IMG/VR virus record: IMGVR_UViG_3300044949_000347
Location: 1 to 29,948 of that record
Source: a virus
DNA length: 29,948 nt
Strand: one strand, 5' to 3'
Numbering within the stretch: the first letter of the stretch is position 1; every line of letters begins with the position of its first letter. The position numbers and the translations under genes are program-made. Shown piece after piece: positions 20,185 through 28,684 of the stretch. The notes beneath the pieces are model-generated. The model ran no database searches. It saw only the letters and a list, made by a program, of their open reading frames with translations, and was not told where the DNA came from.

Positions 20185-20778
20185 TTAGAATGGTTTTTTG
20201 TATCTGTTCCCTTGGTATCTTTCGCTGTATGGTCTGTGATCTTCATAGTCCCCACGGCCTAGATTGATAGCCACCTTGTACTGATTGCTCACAGGTTGGA
20301 TAGTAGTGACATCACTACCAGGATTCAAGTACTCAGGGTATAGGGTAGAGTTCGCACATAGGTAATTGATAGCCCGTTCTGCGTACCATTCTGCATATCC
20401 CTTGTAGTATTGACTAATGCTCTGCAATTCAGCAAAGGTAGGCTCTGTGATGTTCTCGCTTTTGCGCTTCACTACCCCTTTATTCACGAACTTGTACTGC
20501 ATTGCCATTGGCAATTCACCTAGGACATAGTTAAAAAGTGTATCTGTAAGGTAACTATCTAGCAAAGTCTTGTAGACTGCATTCCCTCCTTGACCTATAG
20601 TACCTGCCACTATCAAAGAGAGGATCTTATCATAAAGCGCAGTCCCGCAGATAGGATGTATATACCTATCTTGAGTCATCTTAATCACCTGAGTGACATT
20701 CTTCAGGTCAATATTTGCGGAGGCTACCGTGAAATCCTTGAAGGATTGTTCCGATATCATTAAAACATTTGCGCTCAT
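20185..20778 (-). CDS. Head-tail connector (adaptor) protein
   Basis: The start is taken at the ATG at 20778, which shares bases with the portal stop (TAATG), giving 197 aa. An upstream start would add 12 residues and a 37-nt overlap. The protein is helical: SEQSFKDFTVASANIDLKN, then QDRYIHPICGTALYDKIL, LLDSYLTDTLFNYVLGELP and a helix with YAERAINYLCAN. These resemble phage adaptor proteins (HK97 gp6 or DUF6712-like) that attach under the portal. The position directly after the portal agrees. Confidence 0.7.
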   Translation of the reverse strand: MSANVLMISEQSFKDFTVASANIDLKNVTQVIKMTQDRYIHPICGTALYDKILSLIVAGTIGQGGNAVYKTLLDSYLTDTLFNYVLGELPMAMQYKFVNKGVVKRKSENITEPTFAELQSISQYYKGYAEWYAERAINYLCANSTLYPEYLNPGSDVTTIQPVSNQYKVAINLGRGDYEDHRPYSERYQGNRYKKPF

Positions 20779-22781
20779 TATGATGTCTTTTCTACTACTA
20801 CATTTCTTTTCCACTCATGTCTGCAGAATGGAGTTCTTCTGCCCGTGTTTGGATTGGTGTACCATCCGCCACAAAGTTGAAATACGCTATAGCCTAACTG
20901 ATTGGATATGTTTTGAATCTCTTCTCTGGTAAAGAATAGCCCACTTCCGTACAACTTCTCGCACAAAGGTCTAGATCCGCTCTTTGCTGCCGGTACGTTT
21001 GGTCTTTCCTCATAGGAATAAAGCACCTTGAAGGAAGTCACAGGCTCAAGTCTTTTGATTGCTGCATCTCCTGTACGGGTTACCGATCTAGTGATCAAGC
21101 CTTCACGGCTAATCTTCTCTACTAGCACCTGATCATCTATCAAAGTATTGATTCTTGAGATCACGGAAGCCTCATCTATGCCTACAGCCTTGGCAATTTG
21201 CGGAATGGTCACAGCCTCATTTCTTTGAATCTGAGTGATAATCTTTTTCTGCACCTCATTGAGTAGGTACTCAGCAAATAGATCCTGCTTGATGAAGTCT
21301 TCCATGCTTGAGAAGTGCATCTTTGAAGATTCAATTACCTTGAATTTATCCTTTGATATCCCTTTGCCTTCAAACTTTTTAAGGATGTCTGCATCGTGTT
21401 CTGAGATACTACACTCAAGGTGTAGGTGATCGGAGAAAGCAGCAGCAGGTTCTGTAGCAATTTGTTCTGGAGTAGTAATATCAGTCCTTACAGGTAGACC
21501 AATCAATCCCCTCAATTCATTCACATCCATAGACTCAACTACCTTAGTAGCAATCAATGGGGAAAGGCTGTTCAAAGAGTTGATGATATCCTGTGCGCCT
21601 TGACTTTCTTTCTTCTCGATTGGAGCAAGTCCCAACTTCTCACGGATTTCATCCTGTGTCATGTTGGTAGAAATAATCTGCTCACTAAATTGAAAAGCAA
21701 TAGGCTCAGTTTTCTTGATCTCAAGTTCTGCTACGATATCATTAAACTTCAGAAGGTAATTCACTACCTCTTCAAGGCTTTGCTGCTTTGCGTTTACATA
21801 GGTGTTTTGGAATAGTTCGGATGCTTCCCGAAGTTCTGCTCTGCCACCTAATTGACCTTCTGTTTTAACCCCGAAAAGCATAGGGCTAGTCACCTTATGA
21901 CCGGTAAAAATCTCCTGCTGTACAGTCTTATTTAGTAGGTCGAAATGCTTGTCTAATTCAGTACCCGATAGGTCTACTATTGAAGGCTCGTTTTCTTTGC
22001 TATCATTGAAAGCAAGCATGAATTTTCCTGCGTTCTTTGACCCTGAGAATTTATCCTTGAATTGTCTCTCAATTCGATCCTCTTCCTCTTGGCTTACCTT
22101 ACCCCCATTCAAGTTGATTAACTTGCTTGAGAACATTCCATTGTTTATGGTGTTCAGGTGGTATTCCCCGATAGAGATGTCTAGTTCAATGTAGGAAATA
22201 GCCCCTCTGTAATCAGGTAGGGAGTAGGTATTTGCCCCTGCTCTGTATTCTTTAAAGTATAGGATCTGTGTGCCTGTAGTGTTATTAGGATCGAATGCAG
22301 GATAAGTCTCAAAATCAGGTCTTGGATTTACGTTATCGTTCTTGATCCAATTATCCGAAACGTAGAATTCACTATTGTCTAGGTTCGTTCTAACCTTGTA
22401 GTAGTCAACGTGATAAAGTTCTGCAATTTCACCGGTGCCTTTTGTCCAGATTACCTGAAGATAGTAGCCTCCAAAAATAGATAAATCGGTAACAAGTTTT
22501 TTAGTCAACTCATTAAGGCTTTCATCCTTGGTGTTGATTCGATCAATCAAGCCGAATGCTTTCGCCTTCTGCATTTCATCTTCTGCCTTGACAGTCCAAC
22601 CATTACCACAGATGTAGTCGACCTTGCCTGTTATAATAGCGTTATTCTTTGCGCTATTGTTGTAGATCCGCAGTAGGTAGTTTGGGTAGTCATTCTTTTC
22701 CCCGTAGTAAACGTATTCTTTCCCTTTTACTTCTTTGTAAACGGGTAGAGGAACTTGATCGAACTTAAATAACTTTATCAT
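20778..22781 (-). CDS. Portal protein with extra C-terminal domains
   Basis: A protein of 667 aa. Residues about 1-390 are the portal body: GEKNDYPNYLLRIYNNSAKN near 27-46, ICGNGW at 57-62, LSIFGGYYLQVIW near 100-112, and the wing or stem around residues 285-345 (GHKVTSPMLFGVKTEGQLGG). The portal forms the dodecameric DNA channel at a capsid vertex. After a linker, residues about 510-570 look like a winged helix. Residues about 603-660 form a small Cys/His unit (RPLCEKLYGSGLFFTREEI, then CGGWY and PFCRHEWK) like one seen at the end of minor head proteins. The extra 200 residues are longer than a minimal portal. Confidence 0.85.
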   Translation of the reverse strand: MIKLFKFDQVPLPVYKEVKGKEYVYYGEKNDYPNYLLRIYNNSAKNNAIITGKVDYICGNGWTVKAEDEMQKAKAFGLIDRINTKDESLNELTKKLVTDLSIFGGYYLQVIWTKGTGEIAELYHVDYYKVRTNLDNSEFYVSDNWIKNDNVNPRPDFETYPAFDPNNTTGTQILYFKEYRAGANTYSLPDYRGAISYIELDISIGEYHLNTINNGMFSSKLINLNGGKVSQEEEDRIERQFKDKFSGSKNAGKFMLAFNDSKENEPSIVDLSGTELDKHFDLLNKTVQQEIFTGHKVTSPMLFGVKTEGQLGGRAELREASELFQNTYVNAKQQSLEEVVNYLLKFNDIVAELEIKKTEPIAFQFSEQIISTNMTQDEIREKLGLAPIEKKESQGAQDIINSLNSLSPLIATKVVESMDVNELRGLIGLPVRTDITTPEQIATEPAAAFSDHLHLECSISEHDADILKKFEGKGISKDKFKVIESSKMHFSSMEDFIKQDLFAEYLLNEVQKKIITQIQRNEAVTIPQIAKAVGIDEASVISRINTLIDDQVLVEKISREGLITRSVTRTGDAAIKRLEPVTSFKVLYSYEERPNVPAAKSGSRPLCEKLYGSGLFFTREEIQNISNQLGYSVFQLCGGWYTNPNTGRRTPFCRHEWKRNVVVEKTS

Positions 22782-23140
22782 GCGCTTGTTGTATAGGTCT
22801 TATAAGTACCATTGTAGCCGTTGTATCTTACCACTCCTGTAGTAGATAGATTCGGTGCAGTCAATTCCATTTTCCCTGTGGCAATAATATCCGCACCGCT
22901 TCCCGTTTGGGTAACATAGTACCGCCAAAAGCCTACTGTGCTACTTGTAAAAGATGCTTCGCTGATTGCGAATTCTGAGTATCTATCTTTGAAATCACTC
23001 ACATCTGTTAGGTTTAAAGTCACTTCCTCCTTTGTTACTTCATGCTGAAATAGAAAGGTATAGGAATTGCTGCTCGTTTCTCGTTTATCAAATAGGGCTA
23101 TATAGATCACGCTATTTGCACCCTTCTCAATTATCACCAT
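22778..23140 (-). CDS. Small structural protein upstream of portal (120 aa)
   Basis: Started at the ATG at 23140 (MVIIEKGANSVIYIALFDKR). A longer frame back to 23221 would pass through the terminator at 23175-23201, so it is rejected. It is beta-rich: SYTFLFQHEVTKEEVTLNLT, then a strand series and ELTAPNLSTTGVVRYNGYNG at the end. Its stop overlaps the portal ATG by 4 nt. It may be a capsid decoration or tail protein; the family is not recognised. A weak promoter-like TTTG lies about 35 nt before the start. Confidence 0.55.
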   Translation of the reverse strand: MVIIEKGANSVIYIALFDKRETSSNSYTFLFQHEVTKEEVTLNLTDVSDFKDRYSEFAISEASFTSSTVGFWRYYVTQTGSGADIIATGKMELTAPNLSTTGVVRYNGYNGTYKTYTTSA

Positions 23141-23174
23141 ACCTTTAAATATTAAAACTCTTAAGTATGTACAC

Positions 23175-23201
23175 AAAAAAAACGCCCCCAAAATGGAGGC
23201 G
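23175..23201 (-). terminator. Rho-independent terminator after the tail-tube-like gene
   Basis: On the minus strand CGCCTCC (23201-23195) pairs with GGGGGCG (23189-23183), 7 bp with one G-U, around an ATTTT loop. Eight T follow (23182-23175). It lies 29 nt downstream of the tail-tube-like gene's stop and separates the capsid/tail-tube group from the portal group. Confidence 0.88.
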
Positions 23202-23229
23202 CTTTCACATCTAAACAACAAACCAAATA

Positions 23230-23733
23230 TTAATCAACAGGAGGAGTGCCAGTAAATAGGGCAGCAAGTTCTTTCTCGTTTCCTGTGAATGTCAAGGTGT
23301 AGCCGTTACGATCACCGAATGCAGTACCTGATCCTGAACCGCCACCGGTCAAATCAAGTCCATTATCAATTCCTAGAACCCAGGTCTTATTGTTATTATC
23401 CTGAACAAGGGCTACTAGTCTATTTTTAGCAAGTAGAAGGATCTCATTTCGAGTATTCACTTGCAATTTATTTAGGATGATCTCCAAGGTCTGAGCATAG
23501 AAAACAGTTCCATTCTGAACGTTGGTATTTACGGCTTCAGCAAAGTTGGAAGATTCTTTTACAAGATCGTACTTCCAGAAATATTTGCCTGAATCCATAG
23601 TCACACCGGTGTAAGTTCCGGCAGTACCTGTCCATGATGCAATATCTTCTACGGCTGCAAACCATACTGCCTTCAAACCACCGATAGAATCTTTGCAGTC
23701 AAGGGTATAGTTCTGAGTTAATGCGCAAGCCAT
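23230..23733 (-). CDS. Tail-tube-like structural protein
   Basis: A protein of 167 aa beginning MACALTQNYTLDCKDSIGG. It is sheet-rich with a long helical stretch (LEIILNKLQVNTRNEILLLA, near 82-101), followed by VQDNNNKTWVLGIDNGLDL and FGDRNGYTLTFTGNEK. This D-R-N-G-Y-x-L-x-F-x-G segment and the Cys-rich opening are regular features of a structural protein next to the major capsid gene in Bacteroidota phages. I read it as the major tail-tube protein; a capsid-associated role is possible. It is flanked by hairpins on both sides, consistent with a separately regulated abundant product. Confidence 0.65.
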   Translation of the reverse strand: MACALTQNYTLDCKDSIGGLKAVWFAAVEDIASWTGTAGTYTGVTMDSGKYFWKYDLVKESSNFAEAVNTNVQNGTVFYAQTLEIILNKLQVNTRNEILLLAKNRLVALVQDNNNKTWVLGIDNGLDLTGGGSGSGTAFGDRNGYTLTFTGNEKELAALFTGTPPVD

Positions 23734-23762
23734 ATTTTATTTTTTTAAAGATTAGTAAAATA

Positions 23763-23785
23763 GGGTAGGGGTGAATCCCCTACCC
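23763..23785 (-). terminator. Strong hairpin between capsid and tail-tube genes (partial terminator)
   Basis: GGGTAGGGG (23763-23771) and CCCCTACCC (23777-23785) form a perfect 9-bp stem with a 5-nt loop, 10 nt after the capsid gene's stop. The minus-strand continuation is TATTTTAC, a poor T-tract. It may therefore pause or partly terminate, or cap the 3' end of a processed capsid message. Confidence 0.55.
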
Positions 23786-23795
23786 GTGATTTGAA

Positions 23796-24752
23796 TTAAG
23801 GAGCAACATACTTCTTCCAGAATACTACTTCATCAGGGAAGGCAAGTTGACATCCTAGTTTGAACTCAACTACGAATCTCATTTCATCCGCCTCTTTTGC
23901 ATAGAACAATTCAAAACGATCTTGCTCATTCAAAAGGTCAGTACCTAGGTACATATTGCTCATAGAAAGACCTACTAGGTAATCAGTACCATTCAATCCG
24001 TTAACACCAATCAACTTGATGTTTGTGCCAGGAACTACTAGTTCCATGTTAGCAGCATCTACAGGGTAGTGGAAGTAGTTAGCCTCTCTCAAAGCAATAA
24101 CATACTCACGGAAAGTATCGTTACCGCAGAAGATCACTACATCATCCTTGTCCAAAAGGGCAGCAGGAAGGGCAGCGAATACCGCGTCTACAGCAGCAAT
24201 CACAGTAGAAGTAGTCAAGGTAGTAACTTGAGCAGAGTTTCCATTGATAGGATCACCTGAACCACCAAAGCCTAGAGCATTGATGATAGTAGCAAATCCT
24301 TGGAACTTGTTCAATTGACCATTTTGAGATGAAGTATCTCCCTGCCAAATAGCAGTCTCAAGGGCAGCACCGATTCTTGCTACTTTCTGAGCAGAGAATT
24401 CAGCAGCGTATGCCATGTAATCGTAGGTAGATCCTTCTCTCAAAGCCTTCTGAGTGTACTTAGCCTCGAATGCCTTAGGGCAGATGCTTTCCTGAATCTT
24501 GATTTTACCTACTGTGATAGTACGCTGAGTGATAGTGGTAGTTCCTGAAGAGTTGAATCCGCAAGTACCGCCAGCCTGGAATACAGCATCGGTAGTCATA
24601 ATGTTGATAGTCTCAGCGGATTTTACTCCGACCTGAACGTTACCAAGTGCTTCAATCAAAGAAGCAGTTTTTGCAGAGAAGATGGCTGCAGAAGTCAACT
24701 GCAATTCATTCTCCTTCACATAGTTAGTTAATCCTGATAAATCTAGTGCCAT
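23796..24752 (-). CDS. Major capsid protein (HK97-like fold)
   Basis: A protein of 318 aa. After a short N-terminal arm (LDLSGLTNYVKENELQL), it shows ICPKAFEAKYTQKALREGS (near 91-109), the spine helix AYAAEFSAQKVARIGAALET (near 114-133), and KDDVVIFCGNDTFREYVIAL (near 200-219). It closes with MRFVVEFKLGCQLAFPDEVV. The layout agrees with HK97-fold capsids of Bacteroidota siphophages. A separate scaffold gene (198 aa) and protease gene lie directly upstream, so an N-terminal delta domain is not needed. It is the most confidently placed virion gene after the terminase. Confidence 0.85.
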   Translation of the reverse strand: MALDLSGLTNYVKENELQLTSAAIFSAKTASLIEALGNVQVGVKSAETINIMTTDAVFQAGGTCGFNSSGTTTITQRTITVGKIKIQESICPKAFEAKYTQKALREGSTYDYMAYAAEFSAQKVARIGAALETAIWQGDTSSQNGQLNKFQGFATIINALGFGGSGDPINGNSAQVTTLTTSTVIAAVDAVFAALPAALLDKDDVVIFCGNDTFREYVIALREANYFHYPVDAANMELVVPGTNIKLIGVNGLNGTDYLVGLSMSNMYLGTDLLNEQDRFELFYAKEADEMRFVVEFKLGCQLAFPDEVVFWKKYVAP

Positions 24753-24756
24753 TTTT

Positions 24757-25353
24757 TTATTTGTTTTTTAATTTTTGAAATGCGCTTTGTAGGTTGGTAT
24801 ACCTGTCATTTTTTTCTACTTTCAACTGCTTTGCAAATTGGTTAGGGCTAGTGATAGGCTTATCACTTGGTTCTTTTGCAAGAGACTCAAGGACTACTGC
24901 GGACATCTTTACCGCTTCCTTTACCTCTTCTGCTTTCTCTTCCATTGCCTTCACCTTAGCAGTCAATTCTTCTACCTTTTTTTCAAGGTCACCCATAGCC
25001 TGTTCTACTTTGGCCATTGCTTCATCCTTCTTAGGATCTTCTTCAGCAGGTACTTCAGCAGCAGCCTCAATCTCTACTTCGATCTTAGGCTCTTCCTCTG
25101 CTTTCTTTACCTCTGCAATTTTACCTTCCTCGAGTACTACTACGATTTCACCTGATTCAAGTTGATGCTCCCCAACAGGTGCAGGGATTTGTGCCCCATC
25201 TTCACCGATTACAAAGATCGAACCCGCCTCAAGATCGTAGGCTACTACTGTGCCATCCACAAGTTTACCTTCAACAAGTGCGAAGGCTGCCTGCTTTTCT
25301 GCCTCTGAGAAAAGTAGTTTTTTGATTTCTACAAGTGCTTCTTTTGCGTTCAT
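24757..25353 (-). CDS. Scaffold-like protein
   Basis: A 198-aa protein whose middle (about 85-155) is a low-complexity Lys/Glu/Ala coiled coil (KKVEELTAKVKAMEEKAEEV), a usual sign of a capsid scaffold. The N-terminal 80 residues contain a strand-rich segment (VDGTVVAYDLEAGSIFVIGE) with a DGAQIPAPVGEH turn. A basic, Gln-rich C-terminal tail (QSAFQKLKNK) could contact the capsid protein. It sits between protease and capsid genes, as scaffolds do. It is probably cleaved during maturation by the protease upstream. Confidence 0.75.
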   Translation of the reverse strand: MNAKEALVEIKKLLFSEAEKQAAFALVEGKLVDGTVVAYDLEAGSIFVIGEDGAQIPAPVGEHQLESGEIVVVLEEGKIAEVKKAEEEPKIEVEIEAAAEVPAEEDPKKDEAMAKVEQAMGDLEKKVEELTAKVKAMEEKAEEVKEAVKMSAVVLESLAKEPSDKPITSPNQFAKQLKVEKNDRYTNLQSAFQKLKNK

Positions 25354-25376
25354 AATTGTAAATATTAAATTGATTT

Positions 25377-26417
25377 TTAATGTTCAATTTGAGAAAGTAT
25401 CTTGAAGATTTGCTGCATGATCTGCTCATCCTGAGTTACTACTTTATTGGTCTTCTCATATCGGAAAAGTCCCTCCACAGAAAAGCCTTTAAAAGTACCT
25501 GCCTTCACTTCGTTCCATATCTTCTCGTTATCAACTTTGAAAGACCCGAACCATGAGCCATTTGAGATATCTTCAAAACCTTTAGGAGGCATGATGCCTT
25601 TTTCTCGATCAATGATGTAGGATTCAAACATATAGACCCCATCTACCGGAGTGCTATGCTCTACATTTACCTTGCTTTGATATCCTTTCTTAAAGAATCT
25701 CTGTACTATCTTTTTGATCTCGGCAGCAGAGAAAGAAACGTAGTACTCCTCATCCTGATCCCTTCTGTAGATCGGTAGATCCGCTACCATCAAAGGCCCA
25801 GTCACGATTCTTTGATCTTGGTTTTCAATGCTGAACTTGTTAAAACCTACAGCCCGAAAGTCTTCCTGATTCATCTTGCTTTCTGCCCATCTAAGCATAG
25901 GTTCACCACCCCACAAAAGATATGAGATAGTCCCACAGGCTTCTGTGTCATCTGGGTTATAATACTCGGCTGCTCTACTTAGGTAGGAATAAGTCCTACG
26001 GATGGTCTCTCTAGAAAGGTTTTCACCATTCATTATTTGAGTCGCTCTGACCTTTCCTACCTGAGTAGCACATCTATTACCTATTTCTTCATTCAACCGA
26101 ATACCACGCTCGGCATTATCCTTGGCTGATTGAGGGTAGTCATTATATGAGTCTTCCTGAAATCTACCTTCCCATTGAGTCGAGCAGATAGCCACAGCCT
26201 GATCTGATTCTTTACCCTCATTGATCATATATTCAATGCATCTAGGTAGAAAATCTTCTTTGCTTTCCCCTTGGCTAGGCTCTACAAATTGCTGCGAAAA
26301 GGCTAAAAAGTTTTTCTGAATTGCAGGGTATTCTACTAAGGCAATGAAGTCTACTTCTTCTTCACCTTCGATAGTATCCCCGATCATCATTTCATATAGT
26401 GGTAGTTTCTTTTCCAT
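25377..26417 (-). CDS. Prohead serine protease, XkdF family, with an inserted segment
   Basis: A protein of 346 aa. The N-terminal 45 residues (VDFIALVEYPAIQKNFLAFS) and the C-terminal part are the XkdF protease (Peptidase_S78_2). His254 in KVNVEHSTPVDG and Ser313 in FKGFSVEGLFRY are the likely catalytic pair. Between them (about residues 50-185) lies an insertion with a Cys-containing motif (LPRCIEYMI...AVAICSTQWE) and a helical domain (CATQVGKVRATQ, then LSRETIRRTYSYLSRAAEYY, then CGTISYLLWGG). The protease matures the prohead by cutting scaffold and capsid. A role for the insert is not established. Confidence 0.82.
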   Translation of the reverse strand: MEKKLPLYEMMIGDTIEGEEEVDFIALVEYPAIQKNFLAFSQQFVEPSQGESKEDFLPRCIEYMINEGKESDQAVAICSTQWEGRFQEDSYNDYPQSAKDNAERGIRLNEEIGNRCATQVGKVRATQIMNGENLSRETIRRTYSYLSRAAEYYNPDDTEACGTISYLLWGGEPMLRWAESKMNQEDFRAVGFNKFSIENQDQRIVTGPLMVADLPIYRRDQDEEYYVSFSAAEIKKIVQRFFKKGYQSKVNVEHSTPVDGVYMFESYIIDREKGIMPPKGFEDISNGSWFGSFKVDNEKIWNEVKAGTFKGFSVEGLFRYEKTNKVVTQDEQIMQQIFKILSQIEH

Positions 26418-26428
26418 ATCTTTAAGTA

Positions 26429-28636
26429 TTAGAATCCTGCTCTACGTTCAATATCTGCTACCCTCTTCTGAGTTCCTGTGACTTCGCTTTCTACCACATA
26501 GGCTCTTATCGGAGGCTGATTCTGCATCATTGAACCCAATGCAGTTACAGGACTACTTCCCAAAGTTGGAACTGCTGAAGTCACGGCAGGAGCAGACGCT
26601 GTGATTGATGGAGCAGAAACTCCACCTCCTCCACCTGGTACTTTTACCCGTGTAATTTCTCTAATATTTTTAAGACCACCTGCAACCGCTACACCTGCCG
26701 CTACCGCTGCCAAAGTAGGTCCAGCCACAGGTATACCTACCATAGACTGATATGCCTTTTGAGCAGATAGATAAGTGTCTACAGTAGCCTGTGCGACCGC
26801 AAACGCTTTCCCTGCTGCCGTTTCTTTACCTACAAGATTAGAAAGACTTCCTAACAAGTCCCCAATCTTGGCGGCATTTGCCATCTTTGCTTCTTTTTCT
26901 TTTTTATCTAGTTCTATTCTAGCATCTGTATTTGCCTCTGTTGCTAAGTTATATTCCTCTTGAGAAATCAAATCATTTTTATACTGCTCATCAAGCAATG
27001 CTTGTTTCTGGTCAATCAAATCCTTTTGAATTTGGAAACTTGCCTCCGCCTCTTTCATCTCTGCATCTAGTTTAGCAATAGCCTTTTCTGAATTTGCTAG
27101 ATCAATGCTCTCTTGTAGGGTAGCAAGTGCCTGCTTTTCCTGCTGTGCAAGTTCTAGTTGTAGTGCTGTCTTTTGCTCAGAAGTTAGTTTCTCATTATTG
27201 AGAATTTCATCTCTCTGCTTTTGGTATTCAATCAGGATCTGCTCCCTTGCTTTTTCGTTTTCATCTGTGATTCCTTCAAGCCTTATCTGAGTTCTAATGT
27301 CATTCAATTGCTTCTGGAATTCTGCCTCTTTCTGTTCTTCCTCCTTTTGGAATTTATCCCGTACCGCCTGAAGTTCTTTGCTTCTTGCAGCCTCCAAACT
27401 GCCGTCATCCTTTACCCCTGCTTCATCTAGTTTCTTCTGCTTTTCAGCATAGGTTTTTCTGATTGCTTCCTCCTGCTGCTGCTGCTCGTTTAGCATTTTA
27501 GTTCTTGCTTCCTGAAGGATAGCCTCAGCCTCCATCTCCTTCTGCATCTGCTTCTCTCTTTCTGCACTTGCCTTTTCTCCGGCTGCTTTTTGGCCTTCCA
27601 TTACTGCCAAATCATAGCCTGCTCTTTGCTCCTTTAATCGGTCAAGAGTACCCTGCGCTTCTTTGATCGTAGCATCTCCCTCTTCCGCTACCGCTTCAGG
27701 ATCAAATACAAAAGAGGCTAGGTAGTTAGTGGTGTCATCTAGTAGACTAGTTGCTTCCTCAATGACCCCAAACTGCTTCAAGGCCATGCTGATATTATCA
27801 ATAGATCCTAGGATCATTGTCAATGGTAGAGACACGAATTTCAGTATCCCTGCAAGGATAGCCTGATTCCTTTTAGCCGCTTCTACCTGTGCTTGCTTAG
27901 TAGCCTCTGCATTTTGAAGATTGATTTCTGCCGATTTGATAGCCTCATCAGTTTGTGCCATCTTCAACTGAAGGATTTCTTCCTCAGATTTTCCCTGAAG
28001 TTTCAATTGATTAGTCTGCCCATCAATTGCCTCAAGTTTTTCCTGATTTGCTGCTAGGTCTTTTTGGGTCTGTTCATTGAGTTTTTTCTGCTCACTTGAT
28101 ACACCACCCACCAAAGCCATGATGTCTTCCCAATAGGCCACTAATAAGCCCACAGCCACTACCAAAGCACCAATCCCCGTAGAGATCAAAGCCTTTTTAA
28201 ATCCGTTTGCTCCTGCCGTTAATCCCTTAAAGGTGATGCTCAACTGCTCACCTACTTTGCCTATGTCTTTCAACTGAGAAAGCCCCTGAGAAAGTGCCAT
28301 TGCAGACTGAACTTTCAAGAGTGCTTTTTCTACATCTTCAGATTCGTTACCGAATAAAGCCATAGCACCCTGAACCGCTGCAATACCTCCGGCTGCTGTG
28401 GAGGCTGCCGTAGTCAATGCCTGAAATCTTTTGCCTGGATCAAATAACTGAGCCGCCTCATTGGCTGCATCAATCTCATCACGAATGCCTGCTACCTTCT
28501 GCGCTGCCTGTACCGCTTCATCACTTAGTTCACCGTACTTTTGCCGTGCTTGTTGTAGTTCTTGAGTCGCTTCCCTTAATTGTTTCTTCAGGGGTTTGAC
28601 ATCCGCATCTAAAATGATCTTATTTTCTTCAGCCAT
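26429..28636 (-). CDS. Tail tape-measure protein
   Basis: A protein of 735 aa. The coiled-coil start (VKPLKKQLREATQELQQARQ) is typical of tape measures and is followed by an Ala-rich helical region. Hydrophobic segments lie near residues 150-165 (TGIGALVVAVGLLVAYW) and 265-280. A very long Glu/Gln/Lys coiled coil (about 340-580) follows, and an Ala/Gly-rich C-terminal part with AGPTLAAVAAGVAVAGG near residue 650 precedes a Gly run. It sets tail length and carries the DNA channel. By the usual scale of about 1.5 angstrom per residue, a tail near 110 nm would be expected. It lies far from the chaperone gene, which is unusual. Confidence 0.75.
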   Translation of the reverse strand: MAEENKIILDADVKPLKKQLREATQELQQARQKYGELSDEAVQAAQKVAGIRDEIDAANEAAQLFDPGKRFQALTTAASTAAGGIAAVQGAMALFGNESEDVEKALLKVQSAMALSQGLSQLKDIGKVGEQLSITFKGLTAGANGFKKALISTGIGALVVAVGLLVAYWEDIMALVGGVSSEQKKLNEQTQKDLAANQEKLEAIDGQTNQLKLQGKSEEEILQLKMAQTDEAIKSAEINLQNAEATKQAQVEAAKRNQAILAGILKFVSLPLTMILGSIDNISMALKQFGVIEEATSLLDDTTNYLASFVFDPEAVAEEGDATIKEAQGTLDRLKEQRAGYDLAVMEGQKAAGEKASAEREKQMQKEMEAEAILQEARTKMLNEQQQQEEAIRKTYAEKQKKLDEAGVKDDGSLEAARSKELQAVRDKFQKEEEQKEAEFQKQLNDIRTQIRLEGITDENEKAREQILIEYQKQRDEILNNEKLTSEQKTALQLELAQQEKQALATLQESIDLANSEKAIAKLDAEMKEAEASFQIQKDLIDQKQALLDEQYKNDLISQEEYNLATEANTDARIELDKKEKEAKMANAAKIGDLLGSLSNLVGKETAAGKAFAVAQATVDTYLSAQKAYQSMVGIPVAGPTLAAVAAGVAVAGGLKNIREITRVKVPGGGGGVSAPSITASAPAVTSAVPTLGSSPVTALGSMMQNQPPIRAYVVESEVTGTQKRVADIERRAGF

Positions 28637-28658
28637 TGGGTTAGGTTTTTAAAGGTTA

Positions 28659-28679
28659 GGGGAATCGTTTTGATTCCCC
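28659..28679 (-). repeat. Hairpin between 48-aa gene and tape measure
   Basis: GGGGAATC (28659-28666) and GATTCCCC (28672-28679) form a perfect 8-bp stem with a 5-nt loop, 5 nt after the 48-aa gene's stop. The minus-strand continuation (TAACCTTTAAAAACC) has no T-tract, so it is more likely a processing or stability element than a terminator. Confidence 0.5.
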
Positions 28680-28684
28680 ATGTT

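Noticed and set aside
23141-23221. Longer N-terminus for the 120-aa gene, starting at 23221.
   Set aside because: It would read through the terminator stem and its T-tract at 23175-23201; the ATG at 23140 gives a protein without that odd leader.
24794-25165. Plus-strand open frames of 105-123 codons over the scaffold gene.
   Set aside because: They are mirror frames of a Lys/Glu-rich coiled coil, giving Ser- or Phe-rich nonsense, and oppose a clear late gene.
27925-27955. A second CTGATGA followed by GAAA on the minus strand, as a possible hammerhead.
   Set aside because: It lies inside the tape-measure coding region and the bases between do not form stem II; no stem III or cleavage site is present.
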